DNA from: NCEH01 sp002257205
GTDB lineage: Bacteria > Pseudomonadota > Alphaproteobacteria > Rhizobiales > Xanthobacteraceae
Strand: one strand, 5' to 3'
DNA: 64,000 bases
Assembly: GCF_043195105.1 (NCBI RefSeq)
Contig: NZ_JBAFWO010000007.1
Below, piece by piece: positions 16,712-24,435 of the stretch (position 1 is the first letter of the stretch; the number at the start of each line of letters is the position of its first letter). Position numbers and translations under genes: made by a program. The notes under the pieces are model-generated. The model had not been told where the DNA came from and searched no databases. It saw only the letters and a program-made list of their open reading frames with translations.

Positions 16712-17395
16712 TCAGAAGCGGTAGGTTACGCCCGCGCCGATCAGCCAGGGATTGAGATTGGCGGTGCCGGTGAGCGGCAGGGCGCCGGGAGCGGTGGTGA
16801 TGGTGAAGTCAGGTTCCAGGAACAGCTTCTTCACATCGAAGTTGATGCCCCAATGCCTGTCGATCATATAGTCGAAGCCGACCTGGACCGCCCAGCCGAG
16901 GGTGTTCTTCACGTCCAGCGTCGCCACATCCTTGGCGTCCTGGTTGAAGAACATGGTGTAGTTGATGCCTGCGCCCACATAGGGCTTGAACGCGCCGAAG
17001 TCGGTGAAATGATATTGCAGCATCAGGGTCGGCGGCAGCAGCCACACGCGACCGACATTGGTGCCGTTCAGCGAGCCCTGGCCATAGATATTGTGCGGGG
17101 TCACGCCGAGGATCAGTTCAGCCGCGATGTTCTTCGTGAAGAAATAGCTGATGTCCAGTTCCGGTACGACCGAGTCCGAATAGGACAAATCGGAGAAGGG
17201 GACATTGTTCACATGGCCGCTGTCGTTCGGCAGTACGGCCAGCGCCCGCAGGCGGATCATCCAGGGGCTCTGTTCGACCACCGGAGCAACCGGTGCCTTC
17301 ACCGGTGTATAAAGGTCCGCCGCATTGGCGCCCGTGTTGACGGCCAGAGCCGCCAGACCTGCGAGGGCCGCGCGGCCCCAATTCCCCATACCCAT
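16712..17395 (-). CDS. OmpW family outer membrane protein
   Basis: A 227-residue eight-stranded beta-barrel. The signal peptide (MGMGNWGRAALAGLAALAVN, ending in TGANA) is cleaved before ADLYTP. OmpW hallmarks follow: PWMIRLRALAVLPND, VPELDISYFFTKNIAAELIL, then LPPTLMLQYHF with FKPYVGAGINYTMFF, the most conserved OmpW stretch. It ends in WLIGAGVTYRF with the terminal aromatic needed for barrel assembly. OmpW proteins form small hydrophobic channels and respond to oxygen and osmotic state; an FNR/FixK-like site lies 62-75 bases before the start. The frame is open upstream, but the start at 17395 is fixed by the signal peptide. Confidence 0.93.
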   Translation of the reverse strand: MGMGNWGRAALAGLAALAVNTGANAADLYTPVKAPVAPVVEQSPWMIRLRALAVLPNDSGHVNNVPFSDLSYSDSVVPELDISYFFTKNIAAELILGVTPHNIYGQGSLNGTNVGRVWLLPPTLMLQYHFTDFGAFKPYVGAGINYTMFFNQDAKDVATLDVKNTLGWAVQVGFDYMIDRHWGINFDVKKLFLEPDFTITTAPGALPLTGTANLNPWLIGAGVTYRF

Positions 17396-17700
17396 CGTGA
17401 AAGCCCCTATTGAGAATCCGTGGGCAGAGGGTTGACCCTCAAGGCGGCCCGCGGATTTGAGGCAGATCAAAAATCCGTGTCCGTGGTCGGCGGCGCCATG
17501 TTTCCGTGACTTTTCAGCCACACTTGGGAAGGGTTCCATAATACCCCGATGTCGCATCGCGGGGCGCTGCGGGACTGAAAAATCACAGCGACGCCTGGAG
17601 CCGCGGCGTCCTTCGGTGTCTAAGGGGGCGGGGCACGGCATGGTGAAGCTGCGTCGCGCGCGAGGCGAGGCCGGGCGCGCGGGCGGCAGGGAACGAACGA
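17396..17700. other. Divergent promoter gap between ompW and the esterase
   Basis: About 305 bases between diverging genes. The ompW side holds an FNR/FixK-like site. No other gene, repeat or clear promoter pair is visible. Confidence 0.5.
17457..17470. promoter_or_regulatory. FNR/FixK-type box upstream of ompW
   Basis: TTGAGGCAGATCAA (read TTGATCTGCCTCAA on the ompW strand) matches the FNR/FixK pattern TTGAT-N4-ATCAA in 9 of 10 fixed positions. It ends 62 bases before the ompW start, a position allowing activation under low oxygen. The regulator is inferred. Confidence 0.5.
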
Positions 17701-18861
17701 ATGCGGTGTGGTTGCGTGGCGCTGTGGCGGCTTTTGAGTCTTGCCCGGGTCTTGGTCCGGGTCTTGGGCCGGGTCTTGGGCGGGGTCTCAGGCGGGGTCT
17801 GGGGCTTGGTGTTTCTGGTGATGTGTGGCCTGCCCGCCTTGGCGCAGAATGCCGTGCGCGCGCGCAGCATCCAGGTGGGCGATGAGACGCGCACCTATCT
17901 GCTGTCGCAGCCGGCCGGCGCCCCCGGGCCGCGCCCCGCCATCATCGCGCTGCACGGGGCGGCGCAGACCTCCGAGAGCTTCAAGGGCTATTTCGGCCTG
18001 GAGCCCACCGCCGCGCGGGAGGGGCTGGTGGTGGCCTATCCGCAGGGCTTCGGCCGCGTGTGGGATGATTCGCGCCCGGCGGCCATGCGCCTGAAGGCGG
18101 CGCTGCGCCCCGGCGAGGATGTGCCGTTTCTGCTGGCGCTGGCGCAATCCCTGGTGGCCGAAGGCATCGCCGATCCCAACCGCATCTATCTCGTCGGCAT
18201 TTCCAACGGCGGCTTCATGGTGGAGCGCATGGCCTGCGAGCATGCCGAGACCTTCGCCGCCTATGCGGTGATCATGGCCACCGCCCCGGCCAATGTCCGC
18301 GAGACCTGCCGGCCGGCGCGCGCGGTGCCGATCATGTTCATTCACGGCACGGCCGATCCGGTGATCGCCTGGGACGGCTTCTGGACCCCGCTCGGCGCCA
18401 CCCTCTCGGCACCGGATAGCGCGGCGCTATTCGCCAAGGCCAATGGCTGCGGTGGCACGCAGGTGACTGAGCTGCCGGACCTTGCGCCGTACGACGGCAC
18501 CCGCATTTCCGTGCGCCGCTGGGAGGGCTGCCGCGACAATGCGGAGGTGGCGCTTTATCGGGTGGAACGTGGTGGCCACCAGCCGCCGGCGCGGGTCGAG
18601 ACCACGGGCGAACTGGCCCAGCCGTTCCTCGGCCTGCGCAGCCAGGACATGGATTCGGGCGAAGAGATCTGGGCCTTCTTCTCGCGCTTCTCCCTGGCCC
18701 CGCCGCCGGTTGCGGGTGCGCTCCCGGGCGGGCCGATCCCGGCGCCCGGCGCCCCGGCGATGCGTCCCGCCCCGGCGGCTGGAGGGGCGCGTGACGTTCC
18801 GCTGCCGATGCCCTCTCCGGTGCGGAACTCCCAGCCCGTCAAGCCGGCCGGCGGGCAATAG
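17701..18861 (+). CDS. LpqC/PHB-depolymerase-type secreted esterase
   Basis: A 386-residue alpha/beta hydrolase. The catalytic Ser is in GISNGGFM (about residue 158), the Asp in IHGTADPVI (about residue 218) and the His in ERGGHQPP (about residue 294); IIALHGAAQ supplies the oxyanion hole. This layout fits the LpqC/feruloyl esterase/PHB depolymerase group. The N-terminus is a long hydrophobic signal built from a five-copy 12-bp repeat and ends PALAQN. The C-terminal 50 residues are Pro/Ala-rich and probably unstructured. The substrate is unknown; polyhydroxyalkanoate or an ester-linked phenolic are the family options. Confidence 0.85.
   Translation: MRCGCVALWRLLSLARVLVRVLGRVLGGVSGGVWGLVFLVMCGLPALAQNAVRARSIQVGDETRTYLLSQPAGAPGPRPAIIALHGAAQTSESFKGYFGLEPTAAREGLVVAYPQGFGRVWDDSRPAAMRLKAALRPGEDVPFLLALAQSLVAEGIADPNRIYLVGISNGGFMVERMACEHAETFAAYAVIMATAPANVRETCRPARAVPIMFIHGTADPVIAWDGFWTPLGATLSAPDSAALFAKANGCGGTQVTELPDLAPYDGTRISVRRWEGCRDNAEVALYRVERGGHQPPARVETTGELAQPFLGLRSQDMDSGEEIWAFFSRFSLAPPPVAGALPGGPIPAPGAPAMRPAPAAGGARDVPLPMPSPVRNSQPVKPAGGQ
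17746..17805 (+). repeat. 12-bp minisatellite inside a signal peptide
   Basis: Five consecutive in-frame 12-bp units (17746, 17758, 17770, 17782, 17794) of the pattern CGGGTCTTGGGC encode RVLV-RVLG-RVLG-GVSG-GVWG. The last two are diverged. Copy-number change would lengthen or shorten the hydrophobic core without breaking the frame. Confidence 0.88.
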
Positions 18862-18891
18862 GGCCACGGGGATGGAGCATTTGCGGACATG

Positions 18892-18915
18892 AAAAAGGCC
18901 GGCGACGCCGGCCTT
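18892..18915 (-). terminator. Intrinsic terminator of oxlT
   Basis: On the minus strand a 9-bp stem (18907-18915 with 18895-18903) with a 3-base loop is followed by U5 (complement of 18892-18896). It lies about 70 bases beyond the oxlT stop. Confidence 0.75.
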
Positions 18916-18982
18916 CCAGATCGGGGACCGGCTGGGCCGGTCGAGCGCTTGAGGGGACCGGGCGCGCCGGTCCCCGTTCGCG

Positions 18983-20290
18983 TCAGGGCGCGGTGCGCTC
19001 GGTGGCGAAGGCATTCGGCGCCGAATCCACCTTGGTCGCGGTGCGGGCGAAGATGCGCGCGCGCCAGGGCTTCAGGATGAAGATGGCCAGGAACGCCGCG
19101 GTGAGGTTCAGGCCCACCGAGATGGCGAACACCATGGACCAGCCGTAGGCGGCGGCGACGATGCTGGCCGCCGGCACCATGAGCGCTGCGGTGCCCTTCG
19201 CGGTGTAGAGCATGCCCGCATTGGTGGACGCGAACTTGGAGCCGAACGTGTCGCCGCAGGTGGCGGGGAACAGCGAGTAGATCTCGCCGAACACGCCGAA
19301 GAACAGCGCCGAGAAGATCACGAACACATACGGATTGTGGCCGTTATAGACCAGCATCAGCAGCGAGCCGGCAGCGATCGTGAAGGCGATGAACATGGTG
19401 TTCTCACGGCCGATGCGGTCCGACACCCAGCCGAAGAATGGACGCCCGAAGCCATCCAGGATGCGGTCGAGCGAGATGGCGAAGGTCAGCGCCGCCATGG
19501 TGACGCCGAACAGGCTCACCGGCACGTCGGCGACCTTGAAGTCGTGGGCGATGGGGCCGATCTGCGCCGCCGCCATCAGGCCGCCGGCGGCGACCATCAC
19601 GAACATGGCGTAGAGCAGCCAGAAGATCGGGCGCCCCAGGGTCTCGCGCGGGGTGTATTCCACCGCGCTCTGGACCACCCGGCTCTTCTTCGGCGCGGGA
19701 CCCATGGAGCCGTGCGGATGGCGCAGCAGGAACGACAGCACCAGCACCACGGCGCCCTGGCCGATGCCGAAATAGAAGAAGGCGGCCTGGTAGCCGCTGG
19801 CCTGGATCATGTGGGCGATCGGCGTGACGGTGAGGGCCGCGCCCGCGCCGAAGCCGGCGGCGGTGATGCCGGCGGCCAGTCCGCGATTGTGCGGGAACCA
19901 TTTCAGCGCATTGCCGACGCAGGTGCCATACACCGAGCCGGCGCCGATGCCGGCCATAACCGCGCCCGAATAGAGCATCAGCAGGGAGTCGGCATAGGAA
20001 TTCATCACCCAGGCGCCGGCGATCATGATGCCGCCGAAGGCCACCACGAGGCGCGGGCCGTAGCGATCCACGAACCAGGCTTCAACCGGCACCAGCCAGG
20101 TCTCGGTCAGCACGAAGATGGTGAAGGCGGTCTGGATGGCGGGGCGGCCCCAATGATGCTGGGCCTCGATCGGATCGACGAACAGCGTCCACCCGTATTG
20201 GAGATTGGCGATCATCGCCATGCAGATCACGCCGCAGGCGAGCTGAAACCAGCGCTGCACCGCGACTTTGGAGTGTTCGGCTTGAACCAT
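18983..20290 (-). CDS. oxlT: Oxalate/formate antiporter-type MFS transporter
   Basis: A 435-residue, 12-helix major facilitator. It carries the OxlT-family features YGWTLFVDPIEAQHHW at about residues 32-47, QTAFTIFVLTETWLVPVEAWFVDRYGPR with the helix 2-3 loop motif, and FGVFGEIYSLFPATCGDTFG in the second half. OxlT exchanges oxalate for formate across the inner membrane, giving net proton consumption. No oxalyl-CoA decarboxylase or formyl-CoA transferase is in the window, so the substrate could be another small carboxylate. It is monocistronic with its own terminator. Confidence 0.9.
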   Translation of the reverse strand: MVQAEHSKVAVQRWFQLACGVICMAMIANLQYGWTLFVDPIEAQHHWGRPAIQTAFTIFVLTETWLVPVEAWFVDRYGPRLVVAFGGIMIAGAWVMNSYADSLLMLYSGAVMAGIGAGSVYGTCVGNALKWFPHNRGLAAGITAAGFGAGAALTVTPIAHMIQASGYQAAFFYFGIGQGAVVLVLSFLLRHPHGSMGPAPKKSRVVQSAVEYTPRETLGRPIFWLLYAMFVMVAAGGLMAAAQIGPIAHDFKVADVPVSLFGVTMAALTFAISLDRILDGFGRPFFGWVSDRIGRENTMFIAFTIAAGSLLMLVYNGHNPYVFVIFSALFFGVFGEIYSLFPATCGDTFGSKFASTNAGMLYTAKGTAALMVPAASIVAAAYGWSMVFAISVGLNLTAAFLAIFILKPWRARIFARTATKVDSAPNAFATERTAP

Positions 20291-21084
20291 GGCTATCCTC
20301 GTTCGTTTCCTTTTGGGCGGCCATTCTGGGTGGCCTTAGGAACCCATCCGCCCGCACTCTGGGGTTTGGAATTCACCCGCGCGGCGCGCGGTCATCGCTT
20401 GATCCTGTCCGACGCGACGTCCCGCCGATTCCGGCTTCCCTTGGCGTCGGTATTTGGCATGCCAGATACGCAGAAGCCGGAGCACAGCAGACGATGCGCC
20501 GTCTTGCAAGTCGTGCCGTTAGGAAATGTGTATTTAGATCAATAGCTTACCTAAGGTCCGCACGTTGCGGCATGCCCCAGGGTCTGCCCCAGCGGCACGG
20601 AGGCTCGCGAACCTTTCGCACAGCAGCATTTGCGGCCGCGCGCACGTCGCGGCCGCAGCGTCGGTGGGGCACGGACGGTCAGGAATTGCCCTAAGGGCAC
20701 GGGAAAAACGACGACAGCTCTGTGACTTACCCATCTCGTGGGGGAATGTCGGCCGGTCGCATCGTTTTAGCTGCGCTGCACGCGCATGCGTGGTGCATTG
20801 CAACCATTTCCCTTAAGGGAGCCGGGCGGCGCTGTTCGGGGACACAATTGCGCGATCGGCGGCGTTGCGCCGCAGCTGCCCGGGCGCGAAACGGGGCCGA
20901 TGTGGGGCGCGCACCTTGGGGAAGGGTGGGCGAACACGGTCAGTTCCGCGAACAAAGGCGAAACGTGACGCCACCAGAGATCTGTATATTCAGCGGTGTC
21001 CGGATCCGGGCAAGATGGCCGTGGACATAGTGTGGGATCCGCTACAAATGGCCTGACCGGCCGCATATGTCGTTGGATGCCTGT
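20291..21084. other. 800-bp gap holding a decayed gene fragment
   Basis: The left part is the promoter region of oxlT, with no clear promoter pair found by eye. The middle has no supported gene. A short remnant of mesaconyl-CoA hydratase-like sequence lies at 20929-20972. From about 21060 the base composition falls visibly as the DUF1796 gene begins. Confidence 0.6.
20929..20972 (-). pseudogene. Fragment resembling mesaconyl-CoA hydratase
   Basis: These 44 bases match 22253-22296 inside the intact hydratase gene, with a 15-bp identical run at one end. Translated on the minus strand they give RHVSPLFAELTVFA against RHVSPLFAGLTVFA in the intact protein. Three of the five differences are synonymous third positions, which points to descent from a paralogue that was once coding. 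Nothing on either side aligns by eye. Confidence 0.6.
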
Positions 21085-21738
21085 TTAATACCCGGCAAGG
21101 CGCATATTTTCGGCGTGTGGAAATTCACGGAATATTTTGTCCCAAGAATTTACATGTCCGTCTGTCGCGTCGTGCCAAGGAGCATAACGCCTGAGGTATC
21201 GATTATGAATGTGCGCATGATCCCACGGCGCCTCGCTGCGCTCAACGAGTTGTAGAACGATCAGCGAAAATACGGATTCTCCATGTATTTCTTTAAGAAG
21301 ATCCGCTATCCGGAAACATGTCGATTTAAATTCAATCGGATCTTCATTTCCAATGCTCTTGTAAAAATACGCAGTAGTTTCACTGTCTTGCCTGGGTCGT
21401 AAGAATTTATCTATCAGATATTTTGATTTTTGCGCGTGCTCGTCGAGTTTTGACGCGAAATCAGGGTCTTCCTTAAATTTCTCTTCCCTTGAAAATGGCG
21501 AATGAAACTTATGGCCGTGGGAGGCGTCCAAGATCATGGAAAAATCATTACTAGACGATAGGTTTTCAGGTTTAAGTATATCGTTAAATCTGCCTCTGAT
21601 TAAAGTCTCTAAAGACGCGACTGGCGTGACGTTCCAGCTGAAGAAGCTTGCGGAATCGCGGCCAAGAACACGGCGCATCTGAAATGCCCCTTCGCAATTG
21701 ACCCCAAGAGAAACATATTCGCTATATTTTACAGTCAT
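21085..21738 (-). CDS. DUF1796 family putative papain-like cysteine peptidase
   Basis: A 217-residue protein opening with the DUF1796 signature SLGVNCEGAFQMRR at about residues 11-24, where the Cys is the proposed nucleophile, followed by SFFSWNVTPVASLETLI. A His is available in DASHGHKFHSPF. The family is of unknown function, usually in polysaccharide, glycosyltransferase or island contexts. The gene is markedly richer in A and T than all its neighbours and uses AT-ended codons freely, so it was probably acquired. No surface-polysaccharide genes are nearby. No signal peptide is seen, so it is probably cytoplasmic. Confidence 0.75.
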   Translation of the reverse strand: MTVKYSEYVSLGVNCEGAFQMRRVLGRDSASFFSWNVTPVASLETLIRGRFNDILKPENLSSSNDFSMILDASHGHKFHSPFSREEKFKEDPDFASKLDEHAQKSKYLIDKFLRPRQDSETTAYFYKSIGNEDPIEFKSTCFRIADLLKEIHGESVFSLIVLQLVERSEAPWDHAHIHNRYLRRYAPWHDATDGHVNSWDKIFREFPHAENMRLAGY

Positions 21739-22075
21739 GAGGGCGATCCTCGCCGGTACTATGAATTTGAAAAAATACTATATGTTTCATGTAATAAACT
21801 GATGGAGATTGATATTCAGACGATTCATAGATCGAATCGGCTCCGGAAAAGCTGTGCGAAGACGCCCGGCAGGTCGGTTCGCATTGATCTGTGTTCATAG
21901 GTTTTGACGCGGGGGGTGAAAACCACATCTCACTCCAAGTTAACACATCGCGAGCCTGGGCCATAAAGCGCAAGGCGCAGCGGCGGGGTGTATGACGGGC
22001 GCAATGGCGCCGCACGGGATCACATCTACCGGACGGCCCGCCTCCGCCGCCGTCCGCTCGATATCCGGAAGGCGT
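21739..22075. other. AT-rich upstream region of the DUF1796 gene
   Basis: About 340 bases separate the DUF1796 start from the mesaconyl-CoA hydratase stop. The composition returns to the GC-rich norm near 21940. No coding sequence, terminator or insertion-sequence end is recognised. Confidence 0.5.
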
Positions 22076-23125
22076 TCAGCGGGGGATGAGGACCCAATAA
22101 TCCAGGTCGAGGATCACGCTCGGGTCGTAATCCTCTCCGTCCTTCAGCGGGAACTCGGTGCAGGGATTATCCTTGGTGGCGATGGTGCGCACCCGCAGCG
22201 CGCCCACGTCGTCGCGGCCCGAGACCTCCGCCGTATCGAGAATCTCGCTCCAGGCGAACACGGTCAGACCCGCGAACAAGGGCGAGACGTGGCGCCCGCC
22301 ATTGATCGCGGCCACGTGGAAGGCGTTGGCCAGCCCGTTGAAGGAGAGCGCGCGCGCGATCGAGATGACGTGCCCGCCATAGATCAGGCGGCGGCCGAAG
22401 CGGCCCTGGCCCTCGGTGAACTGGTTGAAATGCACCTTCGCCGTGTTCTGGTAGAGGCGGGTGGCGATCATATGCTCGGCCTCCTCCACGGTGGAGCCGT
22501 CCACATGGTCGATGCGCTCGCCGATTTCATAATCGGCGAAGCGATAGGGCGAGCCGGAGAGATCGTCGCGCCAGCCTTCCAGGTCCAGCGGCGGCACGGC
22601 ATCGCCGAGCGCGTCGGGGGCAAGCGCCGCGGGCAGCAGGGGAATCAGCGTTTCCTGCGCCTGGGCGCGCGGGTCGCGCTTGCGCACCATCACCCAGCGC
22701 ACATAGTCCAGCACCTCGACGCCGTCCTGGTTGAAGCCAGTGGAGCGCACATAAACGACGCCGCTCTGCCCGTTGGAATTCTCCCGCAGCCCGATCACTT
22801 CGGAGACCGCGTGCAGGGTGTCGCCGGGATAGACCGGGGCGAGGAACCGCCCGCCCGCATAGCCGAGGTTCGCCACCGCGTTCAGCGAGATGTCGGGCAC
22901 GGTCTTGCCGAACACGATGTGGAACACCAGCAAATCATCCACCGGCGCGCGGGGATAGCCGAGGCCCTGGGCGAAGCTGTCGCCAGACTGCACGGCGAAG
23001 CGCGAGCCGTAGAGGGCGCTGTAGAGGCTGACATCGCCCACGCTCACCGTCCGCGGCGTCGCGTGGCGGATGATCTGGCCGATGGAAAAATCCTCGAAGA
23101 AATTGCCCGAATTGGTCTTGGACAT
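22076..23125 (-). CDS. mch: Mesaconyl-CoA hydratase (MaoC-like double hotdog)
   Basis: A 349-residue enzyme that hydrates mesaconyl-C1-CoA to beta-methylmalyl-CoA in the ethylmalonyl-CoA pathway. The recalled Rhodobacter enzyme shares NPGNFFEDF (here NSGNFFEDF), HATPRT, LYGSRFA, FHIVFGKTVPDISLNA.ANLGYAGG, RWVMVRKRDP, and GGH.IS.ARSLSFNGLANA (here ALSFNGLANA), so identity is clear along the whole length. The hydratase half (residues 195-349) carries the YGGHVISIARA active-site region. The frame stays open 408 codons upstream only as antisense of the CDF gene; the real start is 23125. A second pathway-type enzyme lies at 43196. The upstream CDF-like gene is divergent. Confidence 0.93.
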   Translation of the reverse strand: MSKTNSGNFFEDFSIGQIIRHATPRTVSVGDVSLYSALYGSRFAVQSGDSFAQGLGYPRAPVDDLLVFHIVFGKTVPDISLNAVANLGYAGGRFLAPVYPGDTLHAVSEVIGLRENSNGQSGVVYVRSTGFNQDGVEVLDYVRWVMVRKRDPRAQAQETLIPLLPAALAPDALGDAVPPLDLEGWRDDLSGSPYRFADYEIGERIDHVDGSTVEEAEHMIATRLYQNTAKVHFNQFTEGQGRFGRRLIYGGHVISIARALSFNGLANAFHVAAINGGRHVSPLFAGLTVFAWSEILDTAEVSGRDDVGALRVRTIATKDNPCTEFPLKDGEDYDPSVILDLDYWVLIPR

Positions 23126-23296
23126 GGAGCCCCCTGCGAACAGCGCCCTATGTTGCCCAGCGCGGGTTTGCCGCGCAACGGTCCCGGTGGTTTTCCAGGG
23201 CGATTTCTGGCCCCGTCCCGTCCTGCGCGGTGTTGGCGCTTGACGGCGCGGGCTTGCCCGGTCCTCATGCGCCCAGGCCAGCGAAGGGGGCGTTGC

Positions 23297-24217
23297 GTGT
23301 CGGGATCTACCAGCCAGAATCTGTCGTTCCAGGCCATGATTTTCGTGGCCTGCCTGTTCCCCTTCTATGTGCTCGCCGCCACGATGACCAATTCGGCGGC
23401 GGTGCTCACCGATCTTCTGGCCACCTCCTTCGACCTCACCTCGCTGACCGCCTGCTGGCTGGTGCTGCGGATCGCGCACAAGGGGAATGCCGGGCGCTAT
23501 GCCTATGGCCTCGGCAAGCTGGAAAACCTGGCCGAGCTGATGATCGCGGTGCTTCAGGTGGTGCTGGTGATCATCGCCAGCTCGCGCGCCATCATGGGCG
23601 TGCTGCATCCCGAGCCGGTGAGCGGCGCCGGCCTCGGCCTCGCGGTCACCTTCGTCGCGGTGGTGGGCAATGCCTATCTCAATCGCAAGGCGGTGCGGCT
23701 GGCGCGCGAGACCAAGTCGCCGGTGCTGGCGGCCCAGGCGCGGGTGCATCTGGTCTCCGCCTGCTCCAGCGGCTCGGTGTTCATCGTCACCGTGATCACC
23801 TCGGCGTTCGACGAAATCGCCTGGGTGGCCTATCTCGACCCGGCGGCGTCCTTCGTCGTGATCGCCTTCATGGTCTATAATATCTTCGAGATGCTGACGA
23901 ATTCGCTCGGCTCGCTGCTCGACCAGGCGATCGGCGAGGCGGGGCAGCTGCGCATCCTGAAGGCGCTCACCGCCCATTTCGACGATTTCGAGGAATTGGG
24001 CGACATCCGCACCCGCTCCCACGGCGGCAAGATGATGGTGGAACTGCATCTCGGCTTCGACCCCGCCTGGACGGTGGCCCAGGCGCGCGATGCGGTGGCC
24101 GAGCTGTCCGCTTCGGTGAAGGCGGAATTCGCCAAGGCGGGCGACGACGTGGACGTCGCCATCGTGCTGCTGCCGCCCACCGCCCGCACCTTCTCCGCCG
24201 CCATGGGTAGCGTGTAA
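23297..24217 (+). CDS. CDF family cation efflux-like protein with altered metal site
   Basis: A 306-residue membrane protein with five or six helices and a cytoplasmic tail of about 90 residues. GRYAYGLGKLENLAELM near residue 75 is the cation-diffusion-facilitator signature. In helix 2 the metal-site pattern DxxHxxxD reads DLLATSFD: both Asp are kept and the His is Ala. In helix 5 HxxxD reads HLVSA, so the second Asp is missing. Zinc transport as in YiiP or ZitB is therefore doubtful. The GTG at 23297 has an AAGGGGG site; an ATG at 23267 is the alternative. Confidence 0.8.
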   Translation: MSGSTSQNLSFQAMIFVACLFPFYVLAATMTNSAAVLTDLLATSFDLTSLTACWLVLRIAHKGNAGRYAYGLGKLENLAELMIAVLQVVLVIIASSRAIMGVLHPEPVSGAGLGLAVTFVAVVGNAYLNRKAVRLARETKSPVLAAQARVHLVSACSSGSVFIVTVITSAFDEIAWVAYLDPAASFVVIAFMVYNIFEMLTNSLGSLLDQAIGEAGQLRILKALTAHFDDFEELGDIRTRSHGGKMMVELHLGFDPAWTVAQARDAVAELSASVKAEFAKAGDDVDVAIVLLPPTARTFSAAMGSV

Positions 24218-24291
24218 GCCGGGCGGGCGCGGCGCCATCCGGCGCCGGCCCGATGGGGGAGCATGGCGGGGCCGGCTTCCCGAAGCGTGTC

Positions 24292-24398
24292 CCGAACGTT
24301 CGGGCGAACAGGCGCCTTCAACTGCCGAAAAGCCGTGGAGAAGCGTCACGAAACCCCTGTTCGTCCGCGCTAACCCATTGTTTCACGTGAAACATTTT
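24292..24398. repeat. Extended parS module, copy A
   Basis: A 107-bp element that is 88/107 identical, without gaps, to 59556-59662. It begins with the palindrome CCGAACGTTCGG and ends with the parS palindrome plus TTTT. Near-invariant inner blocks are CACGAAACC and CTGTTCGTCCGCGCTAA; a 22-base spacer after the first 17 bases is not conserved in sequence but is conserved in length. Copy A also has CGAACAG (24305) mirrored by CTGTTCG (24357). It lies between the 3' ends of the CDF-like gene and ubiX. Confidence 0.85.
24379..24394. other. parS centromere site A
   Basis: TGTTTCACGTGAAACA is a perfect 16-bp palindrome identical to the canonical chromosomal parS bound by ParB. ParB loads here and spreads as a CTP-dependent clamp, directing origin segregation. 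It lies 41 bases past the ubiX stop. Confidence 0.93.
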
Positions 24399-24435
24399 GA
24401 TGGGCGACGGCGCGGACCCGGGTTTTCCGCCACCC

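Noticed and set aside
21992..23296. N-terminal extension of the CDF-like frame
   Set aside because: It is antisense of the mesaconyl-CoA hydratase; the membrane protein starts at 23297.
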